Positions 1 through 8,260 of a stretch of 64,000 nt of DNA are shown here, piece after piece. The number at the start of each line of letters is the position of its first letter. Within the stretch, counting starts at the first letter, position 1. The notes under the pieces were generated by a model. That model was given only the letters and a program-made list of their open reading frames with translations, searched no databases and had not been told where the DNA came from. Where the stretch lies: positions 1-64,000 of the forward strand of contig NZ_RHHB01000007.1 of assembly GCF_003710805.1 (NCBI RefSeq), read 5' to 3'. Position numbers and translations under genes: made by a program. The DNA comes from Agromyces tardus. Its GTDB lineage: Bacteria > Actinomycetota > Actinomycetes > Actinomycetales > Microbacteriaceae.

Positions 1-40
1 AGGCTCCCGACGTTCCGGGCACGGATGCCGCAGGGCGCGC

Positions 41-74
41 GGGCGGCGCGACCGGGGTGCCGGTCGCGCCGCCC
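41..74 (-). terminator. Strong hairpin terminator after the sugar-binding protein gene
   Basis: A perfect 15-bp GC-only stem (41-55 pairing with 60-74) closes a 4-base loop. It lies 22 bases beyond the stop codon of the minus-strand binding-protein gene at 97. No U-tract follows, which is usual for high-GC actinobacteria. It may end the transcript or protect the 3' end of the binding-protein mRNA upstream of permease genes lying outside the window. Confidence 0.75.
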
Positions 75-96
75 GTGGTGATGACCATGTCGGAAC

Positions 97-1395
97 TCAC
101 TCGCCGGACTTCTCCGCGACGAGGTCGCCGACCGCGTCGAGGGTGCCCTGTGCGTCGGCCTTGCCCTCGTACAGCTTGAGGAACAGGTCGCTGACGTCGG
201 TGGAGAGTCCCGGCACGACGGCCTCGGCGGCGTAGTCCTCGAAGCCGATGTCGCGCATGTCGAGGAAGGTCTGCGCATGGGCCGGGTAGCCGTCCTCGAG
301 CACGACCTCGTCGGCGCCCTTGATCGACGGCACCGCGTTGCCGCCGCCCTGCAGGCGGAAGACCTGGCCCTCGGCCGAGAGGAACTCCGTCCAGAACGTG
401 AACGCCGCGTCGGTCGCCTTGGTCTTGCCGTTGATCGCGAGGTACGACGTGGCGACGCCCGTCGGGGCGGCTTGGCCGTCGGGCGTCGGCCAGCGCACGA
501 TGTCGTAGCTGTCCTGCTCGCCGGCGCTCGTCACGGTGCCGATCGTGTAGCGGCCCTGCGAGAAGAAGCCTGCCTGATGGGTGACGAACACGCTGTCGGC
601 GCCGGCGCCCTCGGGCATGGTGTCGGCGACGACGAAGGTGCCGTCCTGGAAGTACTCGCCGAGCGTGTCGACGGCGCCGACCGTGGTGGCGTCGGCGTTG
701 CCCACGAATGCGCCGGAGTCGTCGTAGGCGGTGCCGCCCTGCGACGAGATCCAGCTGTAGTGCGTCGCCCAGTAGTTCCAGAACATCGAGCCGACGAGGC
801 CCGCGGCGGCGAGCTTGTCGTTCATCTCGAGGTACTTCTCCGTGGTCCACTCGCCGTTCTCGGCGAGGGTGGCCGGGTCCTCGGTGATGCCCGCCGCGGC
901 GAGCGCCTGCTTGTCGTACCAGAGCACGTCGGGGTTCGAGTCGTTCGGCGCCGCGTAGTACTCGCCGTCCTGCTCGGCCGCGCCGAAGAGGCCCGGGAAG
1001 AAGTCGTCGGGCTTCGTCTGGCTCGCGTCGGACTCCATCAGGTCGGCGAGCGGCATGAGCACCTTCGCGTCGACGAACTGGCCGATCTTGTCGTCGCCGA
1101 TGTAGAAGACGTCGGGCGCCGTGCCGCTCGTGAGCTGGGCGAGCAGCTTGGAGTGGTAGTCGCCGTAGCTGGCCACCGGCTGCAGTTCCACCTTGATGTC
1201 GGGATGCCGCTCCATGAACTGCGCGTTGAACTCCTCGAACCGGGTGAGTTCCTCGGGGGTGCCCCAGGTCGACCACACGACCGTGTTCTCGTCGGATCCA
1301 CCTCCCCCGCCGCTGCAGGCTGCAAGGCCCACGGCCACTGCGCTCGCTGCGCCGATCGCGAGCAGACGTCTCATCGTTGAGTTCGCACGGCGCAT
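97..1395 (-). CDS. ABC transporter extracellular sugar-binding lipoprotein (family 1)
   Basis: This 432-residue protein begins with a positively charged signal peptide and a lipobox (VGLAAC, Cys27), so it should be a membrane-anchored lipoprotein facing outward. The body has the look of CUT1-type solute-binding proteins for mono- or oligosaccharides, including an early VVWSTWG strand and the GTAPDVFYIGDD region. The start at 1395 is preferred because GGAAGAGG lies about 8 bases upstream. An upstream in-frame codon at 1458 would put about 20 extra residues before the signal peptide. No permease or ATPase gene adjoins it here; these may lie left of the window edge. The substrate cannot be told from sequence alone. 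Confidence 0.85.
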   Translation of the reverse strand: MRRANSTMRRLLAIGAASAVAVGLAACSGGGGGSDENTVVWSTWGTPEELTRFEEFNAQFMERHPDIKVELQPVASYGDYHSKLLAQLTSGTAPDVFYIGDDKIGQFVDAKVLMPLADLMESDASQTKPDDFFPGLFGAAEQDGEYYAAPNDSNPDVLWYDKQALAAAGITEDPATLAENGEWTTEKYLEMNDKLAAAGLVGSMFWNYWATHYSWISSQGGTAYDDSGAFVGNADATTVGAVDTLGEYFQDGTFVVADTMPEGAGADSVFVTHQAGFFSQGRYTIGTVTSAGEQDSYDIVRWPTPDGQAAPTGVATSYLAINGKTKATDAAFTFWTEFLSAEGQVFRLQGGGNAVPSIKGADEVVLEDGYPAHAQTFLDMRDIGFEDYAAEAVVPGLSTDVSDLFLKLYEGKADAQGTLDAVGDLVAEKSGE

Positions 1396-1463
1396 CGCGC
1401 CACCTCTTCCGTAGTCGGGTTGATCGATTGCGGGGCTCCACTTCGTTGGAAGCCGCATCCGTA

Positions 1464-1477
1464 TTTTGTATACAGAA
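1464..1477. promoter_or_regulatory. Palindromic operator-like site TGTATACA in the divergent intergenic region
   Basis: The gap 1396-1671 separates the minus-strand binding protein from the plus-strand phospholipase-D-like gene. Within it, TGTATACA (1467-1474) is a perfect palindrome in an AT-rich patch that stands out from the GC-rich surroundings. GntR/FadR-type and some LacI-type repressors use such sites, but no regulator gene adjoins. The site is 70-90 bases upstream of the binding-protein start. Nothing else in the gap was recognised. Confidence 0.4.
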
Positions 1478-1671
1478 CGCAGTGTGCGTCAAGTCCTGAT
1501 TCCTCACCGCCTCCTCCGGATGCCCTGCGGCAGGTGCTCTCGAGGTCATCCACGGCACGCTCAGGAGGGGGGATGCCGCGCAGATCCGGCCCTGGGCGCG
1601 GCAGTCGCCCGCTCGGTCGCCTCAGTGCGTGCACTGGTGCGGCGAGCACGCGACGGGTCCATGCTGCGCCC

Positions 1672-3330
1672 ATGCGCATCTCCGGCACCCGGGACGGGCT
1701 CACGGTGCAGGCGGTCGCCGGCAACCACGTGGTGCTGCTCGGCTGGGACATGGCGCGCGTCGACATCGAAGCGGGCCAGGTCCTCGGCTTCGCGGTGCGC
1801 CGCACCCGCCACTCCGACGGCGACGTGCGATGGATGACGGGACTCAAGACGTTCGCGAGCGTGGAGCCGAACCCGCCGCCCGGTGTCGGCCGCTCGTCGC
1901 GGCGGCATCCGTACCAGTCCTTCCAGTGGGCCGACTACTCCGCGGCACCAGCCGAGCAGTACACGTACCGCGTCGCGGCCATGACCGGCGCGCCCGGCGC
2001 GCTCATCGAGGGGGCCACGGTGGACCTCACGGTCACCACCGAACCCGTCGACCTGGGCCGCCACGCGATCTTCTTCAACCGGGGCGCGATCGCCTCGCAG
2101 GAGTACGCGCGCCGGTTCCAGAACCGACCGCCCGACGAGGTCGGCCAGGCGGCGTTCGACTGGCTCTCCCGCGGCCTGCTCGAAGGGCTCGAGGCGTTCA
2201 TCGCCCAGGCGGGTCCCGGCGACGCGCTGCACGGCGCGTTCTTCGAGTTCACGAACCCGCGCGTGTTCGCGGCGCTCGCAGCCGCGCGGACCCGCGGGGC
2301 GACGGTGAAGGTGCTCTACGACGGCGACACCCAGAAGGCCGGCAACGAAGCCGCCCTCGCCGGCAGCGGCCTCGACGGCGCGGTCGCGCCGCGCCTGAGG
2401 TCGGGACGCTTCGCCCACAACAAGTTCTTCGTGCTGAGCCGCGCGGGCGTGCCGTCGGAGGTCTGGACCGGGTCGACCAACCTGTCGCAGAACGGCATCT
2501 TCGGCCACTCCAACAACGCGCATCTCGTGCGCGATCCCGCGATCGCCGCCGTGTACGCGGGCTACTGGGCGCTGCTCGAGCGCGATGTCACCCGGAAGCC
2601 CACCGCGATCGAGGCGACGGCGCTGACCCCCGCACCCGCGCCGCCCGGGGCGACCGACACCGTGGCGGTCTTCTCGCCCCGCACCGACCTGGCCGCGCTC
2701 GACTGGTACGCCGACCTCGCCGGCGGCGCAACTCGTGCACTCTTCATGACCTTCGCGTTCGGCATGGACGAGCGGTTCGTGCAGGTCTACGACCAGACCG
2801 ACGACGTGCTGCGGTTCGCGCTCATGGAGAAGAAGGGCAGCGGCGCGGACTTCGCCGAGCAGGCGGCCACCATCGACCGCATCCGCCGCCGCCCGAACAC
2901 CACCGTGTCGGTGGGAGCGCGCATCGAGCTGAACACGTTCGACCGGTGGCTCGCCGAGACGGAACGCGCCACCGCCGAGGCGCACGTGCTCTACATCCAC
3001 ACGAAGTACCTGCTGGTCGATCCGCTCGGCGCCGACCCGATCGTGGTGGTGGGCTCGGCGAACTTCTCGGAGGCGTCCACCGACACGAACGACGAGAACA
3101 TGCTCGTCATCCGCGGCAACCCCGCCGTGGCCGACGTGTACCTCGGCGAGTTCATGCGACTGTTCTCGCACTACGCGTTCCGGGAGTCCGTCAAGTTCGC
3201 GGGCGCAACCACGCCGACCGAGGCGCTCAGCCGCAAGCACCTCATCGAGTCGACGTCGTGGGCGGATGCCGGGTACTTCACCCCGGGCACGGATCGGTTC
3301 CTGCGCCGACGGTACCTCGCCGGGCTGTGA
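1672..3330 (+). CDS. Phospholipase D-like (HKD) domain protein
   Basis: A 552-residue protein with two PLD-type motifs. The first is HNKFFVL followed by TGSTNLS (His near residue 249); the second is HTKYLLVD followed by VGSANFS (His near residue 443). Two HKD halves are expected to form one active site for phosphodiester or phosphatidyl transfer chemistry. The first motif lacks the usual Asp after the Lys, so it is slightly degenerate. The N-terminal 150 residues look beta-rich and may be a binding domain. No signal peptide is obvious. The ATG at 1672 has no strong ribosome site, and further upstream the frame stays open, so the start is uncertain. It has no evident link to the sugar genes. 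Confidence 0.75.
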   Translation: MRISGTRDGLTVQAVAGNHVVLLGWDMARVDIEAGQVLGFAVRRTRHSDGDVRWMTGLKTFASVEPNPPPGVGRSSRRHPYQSFQWADYSAAPAEQYTYRVAAMTGAPGALIEGATVDLTVTTEPVDLGRHAIFFNRGAIASQEYARRFQNRPPDEVGQAAFDWLSRGLLEGLEAFIAQAGPGDALHGAFFEFTNPRVFAALAAARTRGATVKVLYDGDTQKAGNEAALAGSGLDGAVAPRLRSGRFAHNKFFVLSRAGVPSEVWTGSTNLSQNGIFGHSNNAHLVRDPAIAAVYAGYWALLERDVTRKPTAIEATALTPAPAPPGATDTVAVFSPRTDLAALDWYADLAGGATRALFMTFAFGMDERFVQVYDQTDDVLRFALMEKKGSGADFAEQAATIDRIRRRPNTTVSVGARIELNTFDRWLAETERATAEAHVLYIHTKYLLVDPLGADPIVVVGSANFSEASTDTNDENMLVIRGNPAVADVYLGEFMRLFSHYAFRESVKFAGATTPTEALSRKHLIESTSWADAGYFTPGTDRFLRRRYLAGL

Positions 3331-3418
3331 CGGGGTGCGGCGGGCTCCGGAGGTCCCGGCACGCGCGACGGCGCATCGCGACGGCGCATCGGAGGACGGC
3401 TCGTCGGGGCACGGCGAG

Positions 3419-4912
3419 TCAGGAGGCGACGTCGCGCCCGGAGTAGCGGAAATCGAGGAATCCCACCGGGCCTTCGGCTGCGAACATGCCGACGACACGG
3501 CCGGTGAACGTCTGCGTCGTCTCGTGGCTCCAGTACCGGCCGTCGAGCTCGGCCAGCACGATCTCGACCGATCCGTCCGCTGCGATCAGCCGGATCCGGT
3601 CGCCGCCGAGGATGGGCGTGCCCGTCATCTCGGTCGTCGGACAGGCCGACTCCATGCGGAGCTCCACGTCGTCGCCGGCCAGCGTGTCCTGCCAGACGTG
3701 CTCGAATCCTGCGAGCGACGCCCGGGCCGTGATCCGCGCGCCCGAATCGGTGCGCTCCGCCTCGATCGAGAACCAGTGCACCTCGGAGTGCCGCGCGGCG
3801 AGGCCGCCGACGCCCGCTGAGGGCGCGAGTCGCGTCGAGACGGTCGCCGCCAGGTGGGTCTGGCGCCGCCCGACGAAGGCCGGCGACGGATCGCGCAGGC
3901 CGTCGCCCGTGCCGACGATGGTCAGCGCGCCGGGCTCGGCGAGCGATGCAACCTCGGCGGGGAAGCGACGGGACGCGATCCAGCCGTCGTCCAGCTCGGC
4001 GGCGGGTTCGCGGAAGTCGATCGAGAAGTCGCCGGCGGCAGGCTCGGCCGCCGGCTGCGGCATCCGAAGGCGGAGCCATCCGTCGACCCACTCGGCGGGC
4101 GCGAGGAACGTCTCCCGCCCGAGCGGCGAGAACGTGGCGATGAATCCGACCGGACGGACGCCGAGCAGCACGGCCGCGGTTCCTCCGTCGGGAGTCCGGA
4201 CGAGGTCGGCGTGGCCGAGGTTCTGCACGGGGAACCCCGTGCTCCGCGCCGAGAGCACCGGGTTGGCGGGATCTCCCGTGAACGGACCCCGCAGGGAGGA
4301 GCCGCGCGCAACGCTCACCGCATGGCCGCGATCGGTGCCGCCCTCGGCGACCACCAGGTACCAGTGCTCTCCGTGACGGTGGACGTGCGGACCCTCCGGG
4401 GCGTACAGCCCGGAACCGGACCACAGGGAGCGCACCGGCTCCAGCGCCTCGCCCGTGCCGAGGTCGACCGCGACCTGCCGGATGCCGCGCCCGATGGCCG
4501 CGAATGTGACGAGCGCCGTGCCGTCCGAGTCCCACGCCAGGTCGGGGTCGATGCCGTCGACGACGTCGATCCTCGTCCCGGTGCTCCACGGACCCGCCGG
4601 GTCGTGTGCTGTGTACACGACGCAGCCCTGGGGCGCGAACATGACGGTCACGATCACGTGGAAGACGCCGTCGCGATGGCGGATCGTCGGGGCCCAGACA
4701 CCGCCGGGAGTCGGAACACCCTGCAGGTCGAGCTGATCCGGTCGGGTGATGACATTGCCGATCTGCTCCCAGTCGACGAGGTCCGCGCTGCGGTACACGG
4801 GGATGCCCGGCAGGTACTCGAACGTCGAGGTGACGAGGTAGTACCAGCCGTCGACGAGCACGATGCTGGGGTCCGGGTTGAACCCCGGAATCAGTGGCCC
4901 CGGCGCGTTCAT
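3419..4912 (-). CDS. Glycoside hydrolase family 43 (beta-xylosidase/alpha-arabinofuranosidase type)
   Basis: A 497-residue enzyme starting with the GH43 signature NPDPSI (catalytic-base Asp near residue 15). It goes on with DGIDPDL (second Asp) and YAPEGPHV (acid Glu), the usual five-blade propeller triad. The C-terminal half, from about residue 310, resembles the concanavalin-like domain of XynB-type GH43 enzymes. No signal peptide is seen, so it should act in the cytoplasm on short imported glycosides carrying xylose or arabinose. It is the last gene of a six-gene operon and overlaps the preceding FAH-family gene by four bases (ATGA), so translation is probably coupled. Specificity between xylose and arabinose cannot be decided here. 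Confidence 0.88.
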   Translation of the reverse strand: MNAPGPLIPGFNPDPSIVLVDGWYYLVTSTFEYLPGIPVYRSADLVDWEQIGNVITRPDQLDLQGVPTPGGVWAPTIRHRDGVFHVIVTVMFAPQGCVVYTAHDPAGPWSTGTRIDVVDGIDPDLAWDSDGTALVTFAAIGRGIRQVAVDLGTGEALEPVRSLWSGSGLYAPEGPHVHRHGEHWYLVVAEGGTDRGHAVSVARGSSLRGPFTGDPANPVLSARSTGFPVQNLGHADLVRTPDGGTAAVLLGVRPVGFIATFSPLGRETFLAPAEWVDGWLRLRMPQPAAEPAAGDFSIDFREPAAELDDGWIASRRFPAEVASLAEPGALTIVGTGDGLRDPSPAFVGRRQTHLAATVSTRLAPSAGVGGLAARHSEVHWFSIEAERTDSGARITARASLAGFEHVWQDTLAGDDVELRMESACPTTEMTGTPILGGDRIRLIAADGSVEIVLAELDGRYWSHETTQTFTGRVVGMFAAEGPVGFLDFRYSGRDVAS

Positions 4913-5781
4913 CGCGCGAAGGTCGTCGTGAGGGTGCCGATACCGTCGATGCGGCTCGTGAGCACCTCGTCGGGCCGGATGAACCGCTTGGGCGTGCGGG
5001 CGTTGCCGATGCCCGCCGGGGTGCCCGTGAAGACGAGGTCGCCGGGCAGCAGCGTCACGATCGCCGACAGTCGCTCGATGAGCTGCGGCACGGTGTAGAT
5101 CATCTGCGAGGTGCGACCGGTCTGCATGACCTCACCGTCGAGGGCGCATTCGAGTGCCAGGTCGTCGCGGTGGGGCAGCTCGTCGGGGGTCACGAGCCAG
5201 GGCCCGGTGGGCCCGAACCCGGGGAACGACTTGCCGAGGCTGAACTGCGGCTTCGTGCCCACCATCTGCACCACGCGCTCCGAGAGGTCCTGGCCGATCG
5301 TGACGCCGGCGACATGCTCCCAGGCGTCGGATGCCGCGACGCGATGCGCCGGGGCGGCGATCGCGACGACCAACTCGACCTCCCAGTCGACGACGTCGCT
5401 CGGCAGTTGCACGACCGTGTCGGGGCCGACGATGCAGCTCGGGAACTTCGTGAAGGTCACGGGCACGGAGTCGGGCGGGTAACCGGCCTCCGCCGCGTGC
5501 TCGGTGTAGTTCACGCCGATCGCGAAGACCTGGCGTGGGCGGGGCACGGGAGCGCCGAGGTCGCCGGGCTCGAACGGCTCGCCCGCGGCATCCTTGACCG
5601 TCGCCGCCGCCGTCGCCGTCGAAGCCCAGTCGCGGAACGCGGCCCAGTCGTCGAAGAGCGCCTGCGGGTCGGCGCCGAAGCGGCCCGCGCTCGCCCGCTC
5701 GACGTCGACGGCACGGTCGCCCGAGCCCTCGGGACCGGCGATGACGAGCACCGCACGGCCGCCGAGGTTCGCGAGCCTCAC
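4909..5781 (-). CDS. Fumarylacetoacetate hydrolase (FAH) family protein 1
   Basis: A 290-residue FAH-fold protein that probably hydrolyses the C-C bond of an acylpyruvate or 2,4-diketo acid, using a divalent metal. Metal-ligand candidates are E134 and E136 in DWEVEL and D165 in GQDLSER. The last motif differs from the usual NDxTARD, so substrate or reaction may differ. The GTG start at 5781 overlaps the stop of the next FAH gene (GTGA), which fixes the start well. Two unlike FAH genes in one operon with two SDRs suggests successive steps of one pathway. It could be diketo-sugar-acid cleavage, as in non-phosphorylating rhamnose/fucose routes, or aromatic ring-fission product cleavage. Confidence 0.8.
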   Translation of the reverse strand: MRLANLGGRAVLVIAGPEGSGDRAVDVERASAGRFGADPQALFDDWAAFRDWASTATAAATVKDAAGEPFEPGDLGAPVPRPRQVFAIGVNYTEHAAEAGYPPDSVPVTFTKFPSCIVGPDTVVQLPSDVVDWEVELVVAIAAPAHRVAASDAWEHVAGVTIGQDLSERVVQMVGTKPQFSLGKSFPGFGPTGPWLVTPDELPHRDDLALECALDGEVMQTGRTSQMIYTVPQLIERLSAIVTLLPGDLVFTGTPAGIGNARTPKRFIRPDEVLTSRIDGIGTLTTTFAR

Positions 5782-6653
5782 CAGTCGACCCGCTGCGGGG
5801 CCGGCTCGCCGTAGGCGTGCTGCCAGCCGACCACCTGGTTGCGCAGGGTGCCGATGCCGGTGATCTCGGCCTCGATCCGGTCGCCGGGCTGCAGGTAGAA
5901 GTCGAACGGGTTCGGCTGCACGGCCGCGACGCCCGAGATCGTGCCGGTCGTGATGATGTCGCCCGCGCTGTAGATCTGCGGCGAGTGGTACGCCACGAGG
6001 TGCGGGAACCTGATGCGCGTCTGGTTGGTGTTGCCCTGCTGGCGCACCTCGCCGTTGACGCGCAACTGCATCGGCAGTTCGTGCATGTCGGGCACCTCGT
6101 CGGCCGTGACGATCCACGGGCCGATGGGGCAGAAGGTGTCGATGCCCTTGCTGAACGAGAACACTCCCGACTCCATCTCCTTGCGCTGGATGTCGCGCGC
6201 GGTGATGTCGTTGAACACGGTGAACCCGGCGATGTAGTCGACCGCCTCATCCGGCCCGAAGAACTTGCCCGCCTTGCCGATGATGATCGCGAGCTCGAGC
6301 TCGTAGTCGAGCTCCTTCGTGAGGCCCTCGGGGTAGACGATGTCGTCGTCGGGGCCGATGATCGCGTCGACATTCTGGAAGAACACGATGCCCTTGTGCA
6401 CCGGGTGCGACCAGTCGACCGCCTCGAGCTCGTTGTGGTGGTCGGCGAAGTTGCCGGCGGTGTGGAAGAACTTCTTCGGGCGGATCGGCGCCTCGAGCTT
6501 CACGTCGGCGTACGCGAGGCGCTCGCCGGTCTCGCGCACGTCGCCGCCGCGCTCGAAGTACTCGCGGGTCGAGGGCACGTCGAGCTCGATGACGACGCCG
6601 TCCTCCAGCTCGAGGCGGCCGACGCGGCCGCCGTCGAAGGTGATGAGCTTCAT
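5778..6653 (-). CDS. Fumarylacetoacetate hydrolase (FAH) family protein 2
   Basis: A 291-residue FAH-family hydrolase with a textbook metal site: E118 and E120 in ELDYELELA, then D149 in FNDITARD. HxxGNFxDHH near residues 64-73 matches the conserved catalytic region of FAH-like acylpyruvate hydrolases. A GAGGAGAG ribosome site precedes the ATG at 6653. It is encoded between an SDR gene and the second FAH gene, all co-directional. It likely cleaves a 2,4-diketo acid made by the neighbouring dehydrogenases, or a ring-fission product of an aglycone; the sequence does not separate these. Confidence 0.85.
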   Translation of the reverse strand: MKLITFDGGRVGRLELEDGVVIELDVPSTREYFERGGDVRETGERLAYADVKLEAPIRPKKFFHTAGNFADHHNELEAVDWSHPVHKGIVFFQNVDAIIGPDDDIVYPEGLTKELDYELELAIIIGKAGKFFGPDEAVDYIAGFTVFNDITARDIQRKEMESGVFSFSKGIDTFCPIGPWIVTADEVPDMHELPMQLRVNGEVRQQGNTNQTRIRFPHLVAYHSPQIYSAGDIITTGTISGVAAVQPNPFDFYLQPGDRIEAEITGIGTLRNQVVGWQHAYGEPAPQRVDW

Positions 6654-6690
6654 GGATGTCTCTCCTCGTGTCTGTTCGTGGGGCGGGCGC

Positions 6691-7470
6691 CTACGCGCCG
6701 ACCATGTTGAAGCCGCCGTCGGCGAGCAGGTAGCCGCCGGTGAGGTGCGCCGACTCGTCGGTCGCGAGCCAGAGGCACGTGCCCGCGACGAACTCGGGCG
6801 GCGGGATGACGCCCATGGGCGTCTGCGAGATGAGCACCTCGCGGCGGCCGCTCTTCCAGTCCTCGCGCTGCAGGAGGCGTTCGGTCTCCATGAAGCCGGG
6901 GGCGAACGTGTTGACGCGCACGGCGGGGGCGAGCACCTTCGCGTAGGACTTCGTGATGCCGAGGATCGCGTACTTCGCCGCGGCGTACTGCGGGGCGCGG
7001 GGCGAGCCCCGCACGATGACGGTCGAGCCCACGTTGATGATGTTGCCGTGGCCCTGCTCCAGCATCCGGTCGCCGAACTCGTGCGTCATGAGCAGCGTGC
7101 CCTTGACGTCGACGTCGACGACCGCGTCGAGCGACTCCTGCGTGAGGTCGCGCCACGACATCTGCTCGGATGACACGTCGCCGACGTTGTTGACGAGCAC
7201 GTCGAGCACGCCGAAGGCCGCGAAGACCTCGTCGGCCATGCGCTTGATCTCGGCCCACGAGCCGATGTCGCCCTGCACGAGGATGCCGTCGCTGCCGGCC
7301 TCGCGGATGCGCGCGAGGGTCTGCTCGGCGCCCGCCTTCGAGGAACGGTAGTGCACCGCGACCTTGGCGCCCTCCTGGGCGGCGCGCACGGCGATCTCGG
7401 CGCCGAACCCGGTGCCGGCGCCCGTGACGAGCACGGTCCTGCCCGCGAAGCGGGGGTAGATCTGGGTCAT
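6691..7470 (-). CDS. Short-chain dehydrogenase/reductase (SDR) 1
   Basis: A 259-residue classical SDR. It has the TGAGTGFG cofactor glycine motif (residues 16-23), NNVGDV (NNAG equivalent), a serine in NVGST and the YAAAK catalytic pair. It should oxidise or reduce a sugar-acid or alcohol carbonyl with NAD(P). The start at 7470 follows AGGAGAG by six bases. It belongs to the operon running from the alpha/beta hydrolase (9171) down to GH43. A role as a 3-deoxy-sugar-acid dehydrogenase feeding the FAH hydrolases is plausible but inferred. Confidence 0.85.
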   Translation of the reverse strand: MTQIYPRFAGRTVLVTGAGTGFGAEIAVRAAQEGAKVAVHYRSSKAGAEQTLARIREAGSDGILVQGDIGSWAEIKRMADEVFAAFGVLDVLVNNVGDVSSEQMSWRDLTQESLDAVVDVDVKGTLLMTHEFGDRMLEQGHGNIINVGSTVIVRGSPRAPQYAAAKYAILGITKSYAKVLAPAVRVNTFAPGFMETERLLQREDWKSGRREVLISQTPMGVIPPPEFVAGTCLWLATDESAHLTGGYLLADGGFNMVGA

Positions 7471-7498
7471 GCTTGCTCTCCTGTCGTCTCTTCGGGTC

Positions 7499-8260
7499 TC
7501 AGACCAGCGTGCGTCCGCCGTCGATGTAGAGCACATGCCCGGTGATGAAGCCGGCGTGCCGTGACGACAGGAACAGTGCCGGCCCGGTGAGTTCGTCGGG
7601 GGTGCCGAGGCGCCCGGCGGGAACGAGGCTCTCGAGCTCCTCCCGCTTGCCGGGCTTCGACAGGTGGCCTGCGGTGAGCGCGGTCTCGACGTAGCCGGGG
7701 GCGAGCGCGTTGACGGTGACTCCGGATGCCGCCCACTCGCGTGCCATGACACGCAGCAACTGGTTGATGCCGCCCTTCGATGCCGCGTAGGGGCCATGGG
7801 AGTGATGAGCCAGCAGGCCCGAGACGCTCGACAGCGCGAGCACGCGTCCGAAGCCCTGCTCGACCATGTGGCGCCCTGCCGCCTGCGCGAGCCCGAAGAC
7901 CGACGAGAGGTTGACCTGCAGGATGTGGTCCCACTCGTCCTCGGTGAATTCGAGGATCGGACGCCGATCGTTGATGCCGACCGCGTGCAGGAGCACGTCG
8001 AGCCCGCCGAGGCGCTCCACCACGTCGGCGACCACTCGGCTGCCCGAGCCGTGCTCGGTGAGGTCGGCCCGGATCAGCTCGTGGCGGGCGCCCGATGCGG
8101 TGAGCTCCGCACCGAGCGCGTCGAGTGCACGCTGATCGCGATCGACGACGGCGACGGATGCACCGGCCTCCGCGTACGCGACCGCGCACGCTCCGCCGAT
8201 TCCGCCGGCGCCCGCGACGAGCACGCGCGAGCCGCGGAGTCCGAGCCAGTCCGCGGTCAT
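7499..8260 (-). CDS. Short-chain dehydrogenase/reductase (SDR) 2
   Basis: A 253-residue classical SDR with AGAGGIGG in the nucleotide-binding position, a serine in LSSVSG and YAASKGG as the catalytic Tyr-Lys motif. Ala replaces the first Thr of the usual TGxxxGxG motif, a mild variation. It overlaps the upstream hydrolase gene by four bases (ATGA) and is followed after 28 bases by SDR 1. Two different SDRs in one operon imply two oxidation or reduction steps on related intermediates. Substrate unknown. Confidence 0.85.
   Translation of the reverse strand: MTADWLGLRGSRVLVAGAGGIGGACAVAYAEAGASVAVVDRDQRALDALGAELTASGARHELIRADLTEHGSGSRVVADVVERLGGLDVLLHAVGINDRRPILEFTEDEWDHILQVNLSSVFGLAQAAGRHMVEQGFGRVLALSSVSGLLAHHSHGPYAASKGGINQLLRVMAREWAASGVTVNALAPGYVETALTAGHLSKPGKREELESLVPAGRLGTPDELTGPALFLSSRHAGFITGHVLYIDGGRTLV

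Noticed and set aside
1561-3498. Long open frame antisense to the phospholipase-D-like gene
   Set aside because: Its protein is low-complexity Arg/Gly/Val-rich text typical of the opposite strand of a GC-rich gene; the plus frame has clear HKD motifs.
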